Shown: piece after piece, positions 1 to 9,342 of the stretch
Position numbering within the stretch: position 1 is the first letter of the stretch
Layout of the letters: each line of letters begins with the position of its first letter
DNA from: Pseudosulfitobacter pseudonitzschiae
Lineage (GTDB): Bacteria > Pseudomonadota > Alphaproteobacteria > Rhodobacterales > Rhodobacteraceae
Direction of reading: 5' to 3'
Assembly (NCBI RefSeq): GCF_900129395.1
Contig: NZ_FQVP01000003.1
Span: forward strand, 248,001-312,000
Length of the DNA: 64,000 nt
The notes under the pieces: generated by a model
Told to the model about the DNA's origin: nothing
Databases searched by the model: none
What the model saw: only the letters and a program-made list of their open reading frames with translations
Program-made: the position numbers and the translations under genes

Positions 1-189
1 CAGCAGCGGCAGGGCCAGCGCCAGCAGGCGCAGCGTCGCGGTGCTGGCAAGGATGATGCCCCAGTTGGTCACCCAGCGCCCTGTGCGCCCCTGTGCGCGT
101 GCGCGGCGGGGGATCAGCACCTCGGCCAGCGCCAGCAGGGCGAACAGCCCCAGAAAGACGCCGAGGCGGAGGGTGGTTTCATGTTCCAT
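1..189 (-). CDS. Sterol desaturase / fatty acid hydroxylase family protein, N-terminal fragment
   Basis: The first 63 codons read from the minus strand, beginning MEHETTLRLGVFLG; the gene continues past the left edge. The fragment has a hydrophobic first segment (about residues 7-26), a basic stretch (RRARAQGRTGR) and a second hydrophobic segment. This resembles the N-terminus of bacterial sterol desaturase-like di-iron membrane hydroxylases, but the histidine boxes that would prove it lie outside the window. The ribosome site before the ATG is weak. It could be another integral membrane protein. Confidence 0.55.
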   Translation of the reverse strand, partial: MEHETTLRLGVFLGLFALLALAEVLIPRRARAQGRTGRWVTNWGIILASTATLRLLALALPLL

Positions 190-686
190 GTACCGTTGGT
201 AGCGCCGCGCGACGCGCCTGCCAAGCGGCGGCGCGTCACATCGGCGTCAGTTTCAGATATCAAGCAAAACCGACTTTTGCGACAGAGCACTGACCCAAGG
301 TGCGGCGCTGCGTCCGTAGAGCGGGGGCCAAGCGTTTATTCGTGAAAAATGCAGCGAACGGCAGGATTGAGCCCTTTCCACAATCCCCTGCGCGGGATCA
401 AGGCCGCAGGCCGCCGCGCATCGCCGGGCCGTCCGCCGGCACGGCGATTTGGCTACTGTTGTGTTCCACGGATAGCTCGAATGTGCTTGGCTGCCATAAA
501 GTGCCAGTCACAGAAGTCGGATCGCCGCACCACGGCCCGACGATGCGCGGCTTAGCACTACATTTCAAACGGCAGGAAAGTCCGCTCACCAGACGTTGAC
601 GCAGATTAGACCGAAGGTCCGGTTCGGTCAAATATGTTTGGCAACCGGGTCAGCTTTGCACGACTGACGACAGTCAGGGACGGATG
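190..686. other. Gene-free stretch between argB and the desaturase-like gene
   Basis: No convincing coding frame. It holds two copies of AACGGCAGGA (357-366 and 568-577), a perfect 7-bp inverted repeat GACCGAA/TTCGGTC (609-629) and a small CTGAC/GTCAG stem (about 664-677). The stems lie just downstream of argB on its strand and might help end transcription, but no T-run follows. Confidence 0.5.
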
Positions 687-1547
687 TCAGCGGCGAATGA
701 TGCTGCCCGCGCCGTGGTCCGTGAACAGCTCCAGCAGACAGGCATTGGGTGCCCGCCCGTCGAGGATCACGACCGCCCGCACGCCCGACGCGATGGCGTC
801 CAGCGCGGTTTCGGTTTTGGGAATCATGCCGCCCGCAATGGTGCCGTCGGCAGTCATCTCGCGGATCTGTGCCGCGGTCATTTCGGTCACGACCTCGCCT
901 TCGGCGTTCTTCACACCGGACACGTCTGTCAGCAACAGCAGCCGGTCGGCCTTGAGCGCACCGGCAATGGCCCCCGCCGCCGTGTCGCCGTTGATGTTGT
1001 ATGTCTCGCCATTGGCGCCCGAGCCCAGCGGCGCGATGACCGGAATCATTTCCTGCGCAAACAGGGTTTCCAGAATGCGCGGGTCCATCTTGTTCGGTGT
1101 GCCGACCAGACCCAGCGCGGGGTCGGTGGGGATACATTCGATCAGGTTCGCATCCTTGCCCGACAGGCCCACCGCACGTCCGCCCTGGGCATTGATCGCC
1201 TGAACGATGCGTTTGTTGACCAGGCCGGACAGGACCATTTCGACCACGTCCATCGTCGCCTTGTCGGTGACACGCTTGCCGTTCACGAACTCGGACTTGA
1301 TGTCCAGCTTTTCCAGCATGGCGTTGATCATCGGCCCGCCACCGTGGACGATCACGGGGTTCACGCCGACCTGACGCATCAGGACCACGTCGGCGGCAAA
1401 TGTCGCCATCGCCTCGTCGCTGCCCATGGCGTGACCGCCCAGCTTAATCACCACGCGCGCGCCGGAATACCGCTGCATATAGGGCAGGGCCTGGCTGAGT
1501 GTACGGGCTGTGGCGATCCAGTCGCGGTTCATATCTTGCTTTCTCAT
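687..1547 (-). CDS. argB: Acetylglutamate kinase
   Basis: Phosphorylates N-acetylglutamate with ATP, the second step of arginine synthesis, in the cytoplasm. The 286-residue length is normal. Visible amino acid kinase motifs are [13 protein letters not shown] (about residues 36-48), the glycine-rich VHGGGPMI (about 73) and [10 protein letters not shown] (about 190). The start at 1547 is chosen because GAGGG lies 5 bases upstream; an internal Met at residue 6 has a poorer site. It is the last gene of the minus-strand run after engB (48-bp gap). Confidence 0.96.
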   Translation of the reverse strand: MRKQDMNRDWIATARTLSQALPYMQRYSGARVVIKLGGHAMGSDEAMATFAADVVLMRQVGVNPVIVHGGGPMINAMLEKLDIKSEFVNGKRVTDKATMDVVEMVLSGLVNKRIVQAINAQGGRAVGLSGKDANLIECIPTDPALGLVGTPNKMDPRILETLFAQEMIPVIAPLGSGANGETYNINGDTAAGAIAGALKADRLLLLTDVSGVKNAEGEVVTEMTAAQIREMTADGTIAGGMIPKTETALDAIASGVRAVVILDGRAPNACLLELFTDHGAGSIIRR

Positions 1548-1595
1548 ATGCGTCCCTCGTGGCCTTTTATCGACAAAGGCTGCGGCACCTTCAAG

Positions 1596-2246
1596 TTATT
1601 CCAGCGTGGAGATCAGCGCACGCAGGGTGGGGATGCCCCAACCTTTTTCGCTGCTGGTCACGACAATCTCGGGATAGGCGGCGGGGTGTTTGGCCAATGC
1701 GCCGCGCACCTGTTCGATGATCGCGTCGCGCTGGGCTTCCTTGACCTTGTCGGCCTTGGTCAGGATCACCTGAAATGTCACGGCGGAACTGTCCAGCAGC
1801 GACATGATCTCGTCATCGACCTTCTTGATGCCGTGGCGCGCGTCCACCAGCACAAAGGCGCGGCGCAGGGTTTGCCGGCCGCCAAGGTACTGTTTCAGCA
1901 GCCGCTGCCATTTCTCGACCATCTGCAAGGGCGCGTTGGCATAGCCATAGCCGGGAAGGTCGACCAGATACAGATCATCCCCGGCGGTGAAAAAGTTGAT
2001 CTCTTGCGTCCGCCCCGGCGTGTTCGAGGCCCGCGCCAGCGCCTTGGTGCCGGTCAGCGCATTGATCAGGCTGGATTTGCCCACGTTGGACCGGCCGGCA
2101 AAGCAGACTTCCATACGGTCGGGATCGGGCAGGCCGGACATGGCCACCACGCCTTTGACGAAGACGGTTTCGCCCGCGAACAGCAGGCGGCCCTTTTCGG
2201 CGGTCTGGGGGTCCGGCTCTTCTGCCAGCTTGAAATTGACCTGCAT
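1596..2246 (-). CDS. engB: Ribosome biogenesis GTPase EngB (YihA/YsxC)
   Basis: A small GTPase of the TrmE-Era-EngA-EngB family, known to assist large-subunit ribosome assembly. Walker A is GRSNVGKSS (about residues 52-60), G3 is DLPGYG and G4 is TKAD, all intact. The ATG at 2246 shares one base with the stop of the upstream MOSC gene; a GTG one codon earlier would also be possible. The short overlap implies translational coupling inside the yidC-MOSC-engB unit. Confidence 0.95.
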   Translation of the reverse strand: MQVNFKLAEEPDPQTAEKGRLLFAGETVFVKGVVAMSGLPDPDRMEVCFAGRSNVGKSSLINALTGTKALARASNTPGRTQEINFFTAGDDLYLVDLPGYGYANAPLQMVEKWQRLLKQYLGGRQTLRRAFVLVDARHGIKKVDDEIMSLLDSSAVTFQVILTKADKVKEAQRDAIIEQVRGALAKHPAAYPEIVVTSSEKGWGIPTLRALISTLE

Positions 2247-3001
2247 CACAGAACCTCGACCTTGTCGCCCAGAGAAATATTGCCGCCCTTGGTGACCTCG
2301 GCATAGATGCCGAAATCCTGATGGCCGAACTGCCCGCGCAAGGCGCCCAGTGTGTCGGCGTCACGGACACCGTTGTGCGGGTTCGCTGCGGTGTGCATAC
2401 ACCGTTTGATCCGCTCGCGCACGTGCAGCACGGTGTCGCCAATGGCGATGTCGCGGTCGATCCAGTCGAATTCGGCCCATGCGTCCAACCCGTCCAGCCA
2501 GATGTTGCCCCGCCAGCGTTCTGTTTCCAGCGGCTGGTTCAGCACATCCTGGACGGCGGCATGCGAGGCTGTGTTCATCACCGAGATGGAGGGAAAGGCG
2601 CTGTCGGTCATGCCGCGTTCCGGCACGCTTGCGATCCCGTCGGGCAGCAACCGGTCCTCAGGGCACAGCGGTGTGACCCATGAGATGAACCGCTGCACAT
2701 CGTCCGCATCGTCAGGGCGAAAGGTCAGGCTGCCCAGATCGACATGGCTCAGCGTGATGGTGCGCGTCTCCTCGTCCAGCTTGGCCCACAGGCCCGCCAG
2801 CTTGGGCGTCAGCGTGCCCAGCATAAAGTTGCGGCAGGCCACCCATTCGGGGTCCTGCGCGTCGAACTTTGTCTTGTCGTGGGTCACGGCCCATGTGCGG
2901 TCCCACGGCATCGTCTGGCCGGGGGCGAGGGTGACCGATTTGATCGCCTCGCGCCCGTGACTTTTGATGGGATGGCGCCAAAGGGCCGTGACCGTGATCA
3001 T
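2246..3001 (-). CDS. MOSC domain protein
   Basis: A 251-residue protein with an N-terminal beta-rich region (ALWRHPIKSHGRE) and a C-terminal MOSC domain. MOSC domains (molybdenum cofactor sulfurase C-terminal) bind sulfur-carrying or Moco-type ligands through a conserved cysteine; IKRCMHT near residue 200 fits that position. The substrate is unknown. It overlaps yidC by 4 bases (ATGA) and touches engB, so it is co-translated with essential genes; this placement is, from memory, common in Rhodobacterales. Confidence 0.85.
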   Translation of the reverse strand: MITVTALWRHPIKSHGREAIKSVTLAPGQTMPWDRTWAVTHDKTKFDAQDPEWVACRNFMLGTLTPKLAGLWAKLDEETRTITLSHVDLGSLTFRPDDADDVQRFISWVTPLCPEDRLLPDGIASVPERGMTDSAFPSISVMNTASHAAVQDVLNQPLETERWRGNIWLDGLDAWAEFDWIDRDIAIGDTVLHVRERIKRCMHTAANPHNGVRDADTLGALRGQFGHQDFGIYAEVTKGGNISLGDKVEVL

Positions 3002-4812
3002 TTTTTGGAATCCTTGGGCGTGCGTTTGAAGCCGCCCTTGATGTTGCCAAGGATGTCAGGCGTGTACCCCTGCGAGCGCATGATCAGGTACTGTTGCGTG
3101 AAGGTGATCGTGTTGTTCGCGATCCAGTAGACCACCAGGCCGCTGGCGAAACCACCCAGCATGAACATGAACACCCATGGCATCCAGGCAAAGATCATCT
3201 GTTGCGTGGCGTCCGTGGGGGCGGGGTTCAGTTTCTGTTGCAGGAACATCGAGATGCCCAGCAGCAGCGGCAGGATACCGATAAAGATCAGCGCCATCAT
3301 CGACCCGGCCTCGGGGACACCCCAGGGCAGCAGGCCGAACAGGTTGAAGATCGACGTGGGGTCCGGTGCGCTGAGGTCCTGGAAGGGGCCAAAGAAGGGC
3401 GCGTGCCGCAGTTCGATGGTGACAAAGATCACCTTGTAGAGCGAGAAGAAGATCGGGATCTGCAACAGGATTGGCAGACAGCCTGCGGCGGGGTTCACCT
3501 TGTTCTTCTTGTACAGCTCCATCATGCCCTGCTGCATTTTCTGACGGTCGTCACCGGCGTCCGCCTTCAGCTTTTCCATCTCGGGCTGCAATTCTTTCAT
3601 GCGCGCCATCGAGACGTAGGATTTGTAGGCCAGCGGGAACAGCACTGCCTTGATGATCAGCGTCAGGGTGATGATCGACAGGCCCATGTTGCCGATCAGC
3701 TTGTGCAACTCGTGCAGCAGCCAGAAAATCGGTTTGGTCAGGAAGAAGAACCAGCCCCAGTCGATGCTGTCGACAAAGCCGCTGATGCCTGCCTTTTGAT
3801 AGGCTTGCAGCACTTCCCATTCCTTGGGGCCTGCGAACATCTGCGTGTCGCTGGTGACGGTCTGGCCCGGCTCGACGGTGCGTGTGGGCAGGCGCGTAAC
3901 GGCACGGTAGACGTTGGCGGCCTGGTCATAGGTCAGCGCCTGGTCAAAGGTTGTGCCGGTCTCGGGGATCAGGATCGTCTGCCAGTAGTGGTCCGAAAAA
4001 CCGATCCAGCCTTCGGTGACGTCCTTGGTCACGATGGCGGGGCGGCCCCATGCGGGGTCGACGTCGGCATCGGGGATTTCGTCCCATTTGGTCTCTGTCA
4101 GCTCGCCGTTGGCCATGCCAACCGCGCCTTCGTGCAGGATGAAGAATTTCTTCAGGCCCGACGGCTCACCATGGCGTACGACCATGCCATAGGGGGCTGC
4201 GCGCACGGCGGTGTCGCTGTTGTTGCTCAGGGTCTGGACGATGTTGAACATATATTCGTTGTCCACCGAAATCTCGCGGCGGAAGACCAGGCCGTTGCCG
4301 TTGTCCCATTCCAGCGTCACGGGCGTGTCGACGGTCAGCGCGCCTGTGCCCACTTGCGTCCATTCGGTCGACGGGCCGGGCACCGCATCGGCGGGCAGGT
4401 CGCCGGCGGGGGCCCAGCCTTGCAGCGCATAATAGGCATCGGGCGAACCGACGGGGGCCAGCATGGTGACGGTCTCGGAATCGGGTTCGATGGTGACGTG
4501 GTAATCTTTCAGGCGCAGCTGATCGAGACGGCCACCAGCCAGCGAGATCGAGCCGTCCAGGCGGGCGGTGTCGATCTGGATGCGCGGCGCTTCCACGGCA
4601 GCGACGGGGGCTTGTGTCACTGGCGCGGCGGCGTCCGGCTGGTTCGCGGTGCCGGCAGGTACGGTTGCGGTGCCGTCAGTGCCCTGGACCTGCTCGGTCG
4701 GAGTTTCTGTCGCCGGATCGGGTTCGGGCGGAGGAAACGCCACGAACCAGACAAGGATCACGACGAAGCTGAGAGCTGTTGCAAGAATGAGGTTCTTGTT
4801 CTGATCGTCCAT
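2998..4812 (-). CDS. yidC: Membrane protein insertase YidC
   Basis: Inserts and folds inner-membrane proteins, alone or with SecYEG. About 604 residues: N-terminal membrane anchor (NLILATALSFVVILVWFV), a Pro/Thr-rich linker, a large periplasmic domain to about residue 360, then the five-helix insertase core with VNPAAGCLPILLQIPIFFSLYK. The basic tail ends KRTPKDSKK. The ATG at 4812 (MDDQNKN) is preferred over an upstream GTG at 4824 because family members begin this way. In many alphaproteobacteria yidC directly follows yidD; here two genes intervene. Confidence 0.96.
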   Translation of the reverse strand: MDDQNKNLILATALSFVVILVWFVAFPPPEPDPATETPTEQVQGTDGTATVPAGTANQPDAAAPVTQAPVAAVEAPRIQIDTARLDGSISLAGGRLDQLRLKDYHVTIEPDSETVTMLAPVGSPDAYYALQGWAPAGDLPADAVPGPSTEWTQVGTGALTVDTPVTLEWDNGNGLVFRREISVDNEYMFNIVQTLSNNSDTAVRAAPYGMVVRHGEPSGLKKFFILHEGAVGMANGELTETKWDEIPDADVDPAWGRPAIVTKDVTEGWIGFSDHYWQTILIPETGTTFDQALTYDQAANVYRAVTRLPTRTVEPGQTVTSDTQMFAGPKEWEVLQAYQKAGISGFVDSIDWGWFFFLTKPIFWLLHELHKLIGNMGLSIITLTLIIKAVLFPLAYKSYVSMARMKELQPEMEKLKADAGDDRQKMQQGMMELYKKNKVNPAAGCLPILLQIPIFFSLYKVIFVTIELRHAPFFGPFQDLSAPDPTSIFNLFGLLPWGVPEAGSMMALIFIGILPLLLGISMFLQQKLNPAPTDATQQMIFAWMPWVFMFMLGGFASGLVVYWIANNTITFTQQYLIMRSQGYTPDILGNIKGGFKRTPKDSKK

Positions 4813-4939
4813 AGGGACAGGCACCTGCGCAATTTGTATATCACGCAGGGTTCAACAGAGATGGGACCCAAAGGTCAAGCGGATTCGGGGACGCGGGCGC
4901 TGACCCGCTGCGCCTTATCCGCGCAGGCAGGACCCTGTT

Positions 4940-6490
4940 TCACAGGGGCGAACCCCGTCTGCCGCTGATCGCGGGCGCGTCCGCAAGCTTGGCATTGTGG
5001 CTGCGTATCCAGTTCAGGGTCTGGTCAAAGGGGATGGGGCGGCAGATGCCAAAGCCCTGCACATGATCACAGCCCAACTGCGCCAGCAGCGCGTGTTCGC
5101 CAGCCGTCTCGACCCCTTCGGCCAGCGTTTCGACCTGCAACCGTTCGGCCATGGTCAGGATGGCGCTGATCATCCGCTGTTGTTCCGGGTCGCGGTCCGA
5201 TTTCATCACGAAACTGCGGTCGATCTTGATCCGGCTGACGGAAAACCGCCGGATCGCCGCAATCGACGCATTGCCAGTGCCGAAATCGTCCAGGTCAATC
5301 CGGCACCCCAGCTTGCCCAGTCCGCCCAGGTTGCGACAGACCACATCATCGGGGGCGGCGGTCACCACGGTTTCCAGCACCTCGACCGCCAGCCGGTCGG
5401 GGGCCAGGTCAAAGCGGTCCAGTTCCCATGTGATCTTTTCCACCAGATGGGGGTTGCGCAATTCGCTGCCCGAAAAGTTCACGCCCACCTGTGGCACAAG
5501 CTCGCCTGCGGCCTCCCATGCCTTGAGCGCGGTAAAGGTGTGGTACATCATCACCTCGGACAGGCGTTCCAGCAGGCCGGCCTGTTCCAGCGCAGGCAGG
5601 AATTCGGCCGGGGGGATCACGCCCCGTTCGGGATGGACCCAGCGCGCCAGCGCCTCGAACCCTGAAACCCTGCCGGTGTCCGTGGAAATCTGCGGCTGAT
5701 ACCATGGCTGGATATGACCGCTTTCCAGGGCAAGGGCCGCTTCCTCGCGCAGGGCGGTGCGGGCGGTGGTGGCAATCTGCATCTCATGGGAAAAGGCGCG
5801 GATCGTCGAGGGACCGCGCCTGCGCGCCTCGACCAAAGCCGTGCGTGCCGCGGTCATCCACGGAATGCTGCCGGGTTCGGGGACGCGGGCGTTCAGGCAA
5901 AAGCCCACGGCGCAGGACATGTAAACGGTGGTGCCATCCACCGCGATCGGCTCTTCAATGGCGGACTGAATGCGGCCTGCCATCTGGATACAGGTTTCAA
6001 GGTCGAACCGCGACGAGGGCGCACAGCAGATGGCAAAGCGGGCATCGCCGGTCCGCGTCACAACGTCATCGTCGCGCAGGGCGGTGACAATCCGTTGCGT
6101 CACCCGCGCGGCCACCGTGTCGGCGGCGGTCTGTCCGTGCTGGTTGATGAGGCTTTCAAAATCGTCCAGCTCCAGCATCAGCACGGCGGACGACAGTTGT
6201 TGTTCCTGCGCGGTCTGCCAGATGCGCGCGACCATCTCGTCGAAATGGCCACGTTGCAGCACGCCGGTGGTCGGATCGCGCATGGCGTCCACGCCGCCCC
6301 CGCCCGAGGAATGCAACGTCAACAGCAGCATCGGCACGATGATCCCGATGCCGACGAACACCGTTTCCCCACCCCACCAATAGGCGGCCAGCATCACCGC
6401 CGACAGGAAAGCCAGCGCCTGCGGACCGTAGAAAACCATCCGCAGATCTTCACGCAATCGGGTTAAAAATCGTGATCGGCGTTTGGCCAT
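4940..6490 (-). CDS. Membrane GGDEF-EAL protein, probable c-di-GMP phosphodiesterase
   Basis: About 516 residues. Two membrane helices (about residues 19-58) precede a GGDEF domain whose signature is degenerate (RTGDARF where GGDEF is expected), then an EAL domain with GFEALARW, NFSG, EVLET, DDFGTG, IKIDRSF, EGVET and QGFG. The family's metal and catalytic residues are present in the EAL half, so it probably degrades c-di-GMP while the GGDEF half is inactive or regulatory. The ATG at 6490 is chosen over a GTG at 6529 because GAGGGA sits 6 bases upstream. It lies between ttcA and yidC. Confidence 0.9.
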   Translation of the reverse strand: MAKRRSRFLTRLREDLRMVFYGPQALAFLSAVMLAAYWWGGETVFVGIGIIVPMLLLTLHSSGGGGVDAMRDPTTGVLQRGHFDEMVARIWQTAQEQQLSSAVLMLELDDFESLINQHGQTAADTVAARVTQRIVTALRDDDVVTRTGDARFAICCAPSSRFDLETCIQMAGRIQSAIEEPIAVDGTTVYMSCAVGFCLNARVPEPGSIPWMTAARTALVEARRRGPSTIRAFSHEMQIATTARTALREEAALALESGHIQPWYQPQISTDTGRVSGFEALARWVHPERGVIPPAEFLPALEQAGLLERLSEVMMYHTFTALKAWEAAGELVPQVGVNFSGSELRNPHLVEKITWELDRFDLAPDRLAVEVLETVVTAAPDDVVCRNLGGLGKLGCRIDLDDFGTGNASIAAIRRFSVSRIKIDRSFVMKSDRDPEQQRMISAILTMAERLQVETLAEGVETAGEHALLAQLGCDHVQGFGICRPIPFDQTLNWIRSHNAKLADAPAISGRRGSPL

Positions 6491-6562
6491 GAAAATCCCT
6501 CGAAGAACACGCGCAGGTACAATGAGCACCAGCAGAATGCTGCGAAGGATGTGACGCCGAGG

Positions 6563-7456
6563 TTAACGCAGGTCGGGAATTCCGTCTGAATTTGGTTCAA
6601 ATTTTTCAGGTTTCAGCATCAGGCCCGCGAAATCGAACAGCTTCGGGTCCAGCAAATGCGACGGACGCGCGTTCATCAGCGCGCGGAACATCACCTGGCG
6701 GCGGCCGGGGCTGTTGGCCTCCCAGCCGTCGAGAATCTGTTTGACCTGTTGACGTTGCAGGCCATCCTGGCTGCCGCACAGGTCGCAGGGGATAATCGGG
6801 TAGTTCATCAGGCGGGCGAATTTCTCGCAATCCGCCTCGGCCACGTGGGCCAGCGGGCGATAAAGGAACAGGTCGCCTTCTTCGTTCACAAGTTTCGGCG
6901 GCATCGTCGCCAGCCGGCCCCCATGAAACAGGTTCATGAAGAATGTCTCTAATATATCGTCGCGGTGGTGGCCCAGCACCACGGCGCTGCATCCTTCCTC
7001 GCGGGCGATGCGATACAGGTTGCCCCGGCGCAGGCGCGAACAGAGCGCGCAGAACGTGCGACCGGCGGGCACCTTGTCGACGACGATACTGTAGGTGTCC
7101 TGATATTCGATGCGATGCGGCACGCCCATGCGTTCCAGAAACTCGGGCAGGACGGTCGCGGGAAAGTTCGGTTGCCCCTGATCCAGGTTGCACGCCAGCA
7201 GGTCCACGGGCAGCAGGCCGCGCCATTGCAATTCGTGCAGCACAGCCAGCAGGGTATAGCTGTCCTTGCCGCCCGAGAGGCACACCAGCCACTTTTGCCG
7301 TTTGGCGCCGGGTTCGTGCGCGCCCGCTTCAATCATGCCGTATTGTTCGATCGCCTCGCGGGTATAGCGCACGATGCGCTTGCGCAGCTTGCGAAACTCG
7401 GTGGTTTCGGGGGCGCCTTCGAACAGGGCATGGATTTCTGAAATCTCGTCACGCAT
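6563..7456 (-). CDS. ttcA: tRNA 2-thiocytidine biosynthesis protein TtcA
   Basis: Thiolates cytidine 32 of certain tRNAs using ATP and a [4Fe-4S] cluster. The 297-residue protein has the PP-loop [10 protein letters not shown] (about residues 58-67), the CxxC pair FCALCSR (about 135-141), LGHHRDDI and a third-cysteine region PCDLCGSQ (about 225). All fit the TtcA family rather than TilS. It is on the minus strand between yidD and the EAL gene. Confidence 0.94.
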   Translation of the reverse strand: MRDEISEIHALFEGAPETTEFRKLRKRIVRYTREAIEQYGMIEAGAHEPGAKRQKWLVCLSGGKDSYTLLAVLHELQWRGLLPVDLLACNLDQGQPNFPATVLPEFLERMGVPHRIEYQDTYSIVVDKVPAGRTFCALCSRLRRGNLYRIAREEGCSAVVLGHHRDDILETFFMNLFHGGRLATMPPKLVNEEGDLFLYRPLAHVAEADCEKFARLMNYPIIPCDLCGSQDGLQRQQVKQILDGWEANSPGRRQVMFRALMNARPSHLLDPKLFDFAGLMLKPEKFEPNSDGIPDLR

Positions 7457-7497
7457 GGGGGCTGAATACTCTTATGCGGCCGGCAAAGCCAGTGGGG

Positions 7498-7731
7498 TCA
7501 GTCGTGGGTGTGGTCGGGGACGGGGTCGTATCCGTCGCCGCCCCAGGGGTGGCAACGGCCAATGCGGCGGGCGGCCAGCAGGCTGCCGCGCAGGGCACCG
7601 TGTTTTTCCAGCGCTTCCATGGCGTAGGCGCTGCATGTGGGTTGATAGCGGCAGTTGAACCCGACCCAGGGCGAGAACACCAGCCGATAGGCGCGCACGG
7701 GCAGGGCGACCAGATGGGCCAGCGGGGTCAT
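7498..7731 (-). CDS. yidD: Membrane protein insertion efficiency factor YidD
   Basis: A 77-residue member of the YidD/DUF37 family, thought to assist YidC-dependent insertion. Diagnostic residues are [16 protein letters not shown] (residues 26-41) and [14 protein letters not shown] near the end. It starts inside the rnpA stop (ATGA overlap), as in most proteobacteria. Confidence 0.95.
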   Translation of the reverse strand: MTPLAHLVALPVRAYRLVFSPWVGFNCRYQPTCSAYAMEALEKHGALRGSLLAARRIGRCHPWGGDGYDPVPDHTHD

Positions 7732-8138
7732 TTGCGCGACAGGGCGGCACGCAGGTCGGCGCGCATCTGTTCGAAATCGCGGGTGGCGGTGACCTGGTGG
7801 CGGCCGATCAACACGTAATCGGTGCCAGGGGTGCCGTGGGCGGGCAGTTCCAGCCGCGCGATTTCGCGCAGGCGGCGCTTGGCCCGGTTGCGGGCGACGG
7901 CATTGCCGACCTTTTTCGAACAGGTGAACCCCACACGCAGGGGCGCATCATCGTCACGGCTGCGGATTTGCAGCACAAAGCCGGGCGTGACCACACGGGG
8001 GCCACGCGACGCGCGCAGGAAATCGGCGCGGTTTTTCAGGATCTGGTCGCTTTTGAGGGACGTTAAACGTGACAAACCCGCCCGAGGCTGGTCCGATCCA
8101 GCGCGAGCGCTGTCTGCGGGGGCCTCCGGCGGGGTCAT
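7728..8138 (-). CDS. rnpA: Ribonuclease P protein component
   Basis: The protein subunit of RNase P, which matures tRNA 5' ends. The start is set at the ATG at 8138 (MTPPEAPAD), giving 136 residues; an open frame runs further upstream but crosses rpmH. The family core is [21 protein letters not shown] with basic RNA-binding residues, and [14 protein letters not shown] near the N-terminus. It is 23 bp downstream of rpmH and overlaps yidD. Confidence 0.94.
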   Translation of the reverse strand: MTPPEAPADSARAGSDQPRAGLSRLTSLKSDQILKNRADFLRASRGPRVVTPGFVLQIRSRDDDAPLRVGFTCSKKVGNAVARNRAKRRLREIARLELPAHGTPGTDYVLIGRHQVTATRDFEQMRADLRAALSRK

Positions 8139-8161
8139 GTAGATACCGTGACGCGGGGCGC

Positions 8162-8296
8162 TTACGCGCTCAGCGACTTCCGGCCACGTGCGCGACGGGC
8201 GTTCAGGATCTTGCGACCTGCTTTTGTCGCCATGCGCGCGCGGAAACCGTGGCGCCGTTTGCGCACGAGGTTGCTTGGTTGATAGGTGCGTTTCAT
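8162..8296 (-). CDS. rpmH: 50S ribosomal protein L34
   Basis: A 44-residue, very basic protein starting [18 protein letters not shown] and ending [10 protein letters not shown], which is the canonical L34 sequence. It is first in the rpmH-rnpA-yidD unit and has its own promoter candidate about 70 bp upstream. Confidence 0.98.
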
Positions 8297-8601
8297 CGCT
8301 CCGTCTCCGTCTTTTCGGATGGGCTGCGCGGAATCGCTGTGCCCGGAATATGTTCAAGGCCCGTCCTCTAACCGCCGTAGGGGGGCAAGTCAAACCCTCA
8401 AACGGACAAATCATGCCCCAAGGTGCAACATTCGCGGGGCTGTGGCGGTTTTAATGTTTCAAAACCACGCCGATAGGGTGGAAATGGGTCCGAAACAGTC
8501 ACCGGCGATCACCCGCGCGTGACCAGACTGTTACAGCCATCGGCGCGCCCGTACCTATAGGTTACACCAAACGCACATAAATGCCAAAGGCCGCCTGATC
8601 C
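8297..8601. other. Divergent intergenic region between rpmH and the TVP38 gene
   Basis: No coding frame supported. It must carry promoters in both directions. Only the rpmH promoter is readable; the plus-side segment before 8602 (TATAGGTTACACC and CACATAAATGCC) shows no clear -35/-10 pair. Confidence 0.5.
8365..8393 (-). promoter_or_regulatory. Probable sigma-70 promoter of rpmH-rnpA-yidD
   Basis: On the minus strand TTGACT (8388-8393) and TAGAGG (8365-8370) are separated by 17 bp, placing the transcript start about 60 bp before the rpmH ATG. The -35 is one base from consensus; the -10 is weaker. Confidence 0.55.
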
Positions 8602-9342
8602 ATGCCCCAAGACCCGACCAAATCCGAAACATCCGCGCTGCTGCGCCGTTTGCCGCTGGTCACGATCCTGCTGGTGGCGGCGGTGGGGGCGTTCACCCTG
8701 CGCGATTACCTGAGTTTCGACACCCTGCGCGACAACCGCGCGGCGCTGCTGGACTTTCGGGACGCGCATTTCGCGCTGACGGCGCTGGGCTTTGTCGGGG
8801 CTTATGTTCTGGTCGTGGCGTTTTCGCTGCCGGGGGCAACGATTGCGACGCTGACGGGCGGGTTTCTGTTCGGCACCGTGCTGGGGTCGGTGTTCAACGT
8901 CACGGCGGCCACCCTTGGGGCCACGCTGATCTTTCTGGCGGCACGGCACGGGCTGGGCGCGCAGCTGGGTGCAAAACTGGAGAACAGCAAAGGCGTGGTC
9001 AAACGCATCAAGGACGGGATTGATCAGAACCAGTGGTCGATGCTGTTCCTGATCCGGCTGGTGCCTGCGGTGCCGTTCTTCGTGGCCAACCTGGTGCCTG
9101 CGTTCATGCAGGTGCCGCTGTACCGTTACGTGGTGTCGACGTTTTTCGGCATCATGCCGGGCGCGGTCGTCTATACGTCGGTGGGGGCCGGGCTGGGCGA
9201 AGTGTTCGCACGGGGTGAAACGCCGGACTTGGGCATTATCTTTGCACCACACATCCTGTTTCCGCTTCTGGGGCTGGTGGCGCTGGCGTTGCTGCCTGTC
9301 CTTTACAAAGCCGTAACCGGCAAGAAAGACGTTCTGACATGA
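8602..9342 (+). CDS. TVP38/TMEM64 (VTT, SNARE-associated) family membrane protein
   Basis: A 246-residue inner-membrane protein with about five hydrophobic segments and the family core FSLPGATIATLTGGFLFG (about residues 73-90) plus IRLVPAVPFFVANLVPAF (about 151-168), the reentrant-loop half-repeats of the DedA/VTT fold. Family members are proposed to be transporters or lipid scramblases; the substrate is not readable here. It overlaps the next gene by 4 bases (ATGA). Confidence 0.88.
   Translation: MPQDPTKSETSALLRRLPLVTILLVAAVGAFTLRDYLSFDTLRDNRAALLDFRDAHFALTALGFVGAYVLVVAFSLPGATIATLTGGFLFGTVLGSVFNVTAATLGATLIFLAARHGLGAQLGAKLENSKGVVKRIKDGIDQNQWSMLFLIRLVPAVPFFVANLVPAFMQVPLYRYVVSTFFGIMPGAVVYTSVGAGLGEVFARGETPDLGIIFAPHILFPLLGLVALALLPVLYKAVTGKKDVLT

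Noticed and set aside
574-590. AGGAAAGTCCGC resembling the conserved start of RNase P RNA
   Set aside because: No matching P4 partner, GC-rich stems or the downstream conserved core; the flanks do not fold as rnpB.
3094-4968. A 624-codon open frame antisense to yidC
   Set aside because: Shadow of yidC with Gln/His/Asp-rich composition.
7728-8414. Long 228-codon version of rnpA
   Set aside because: It would overlap all of rpmH; the conserved protein begins near 8138.
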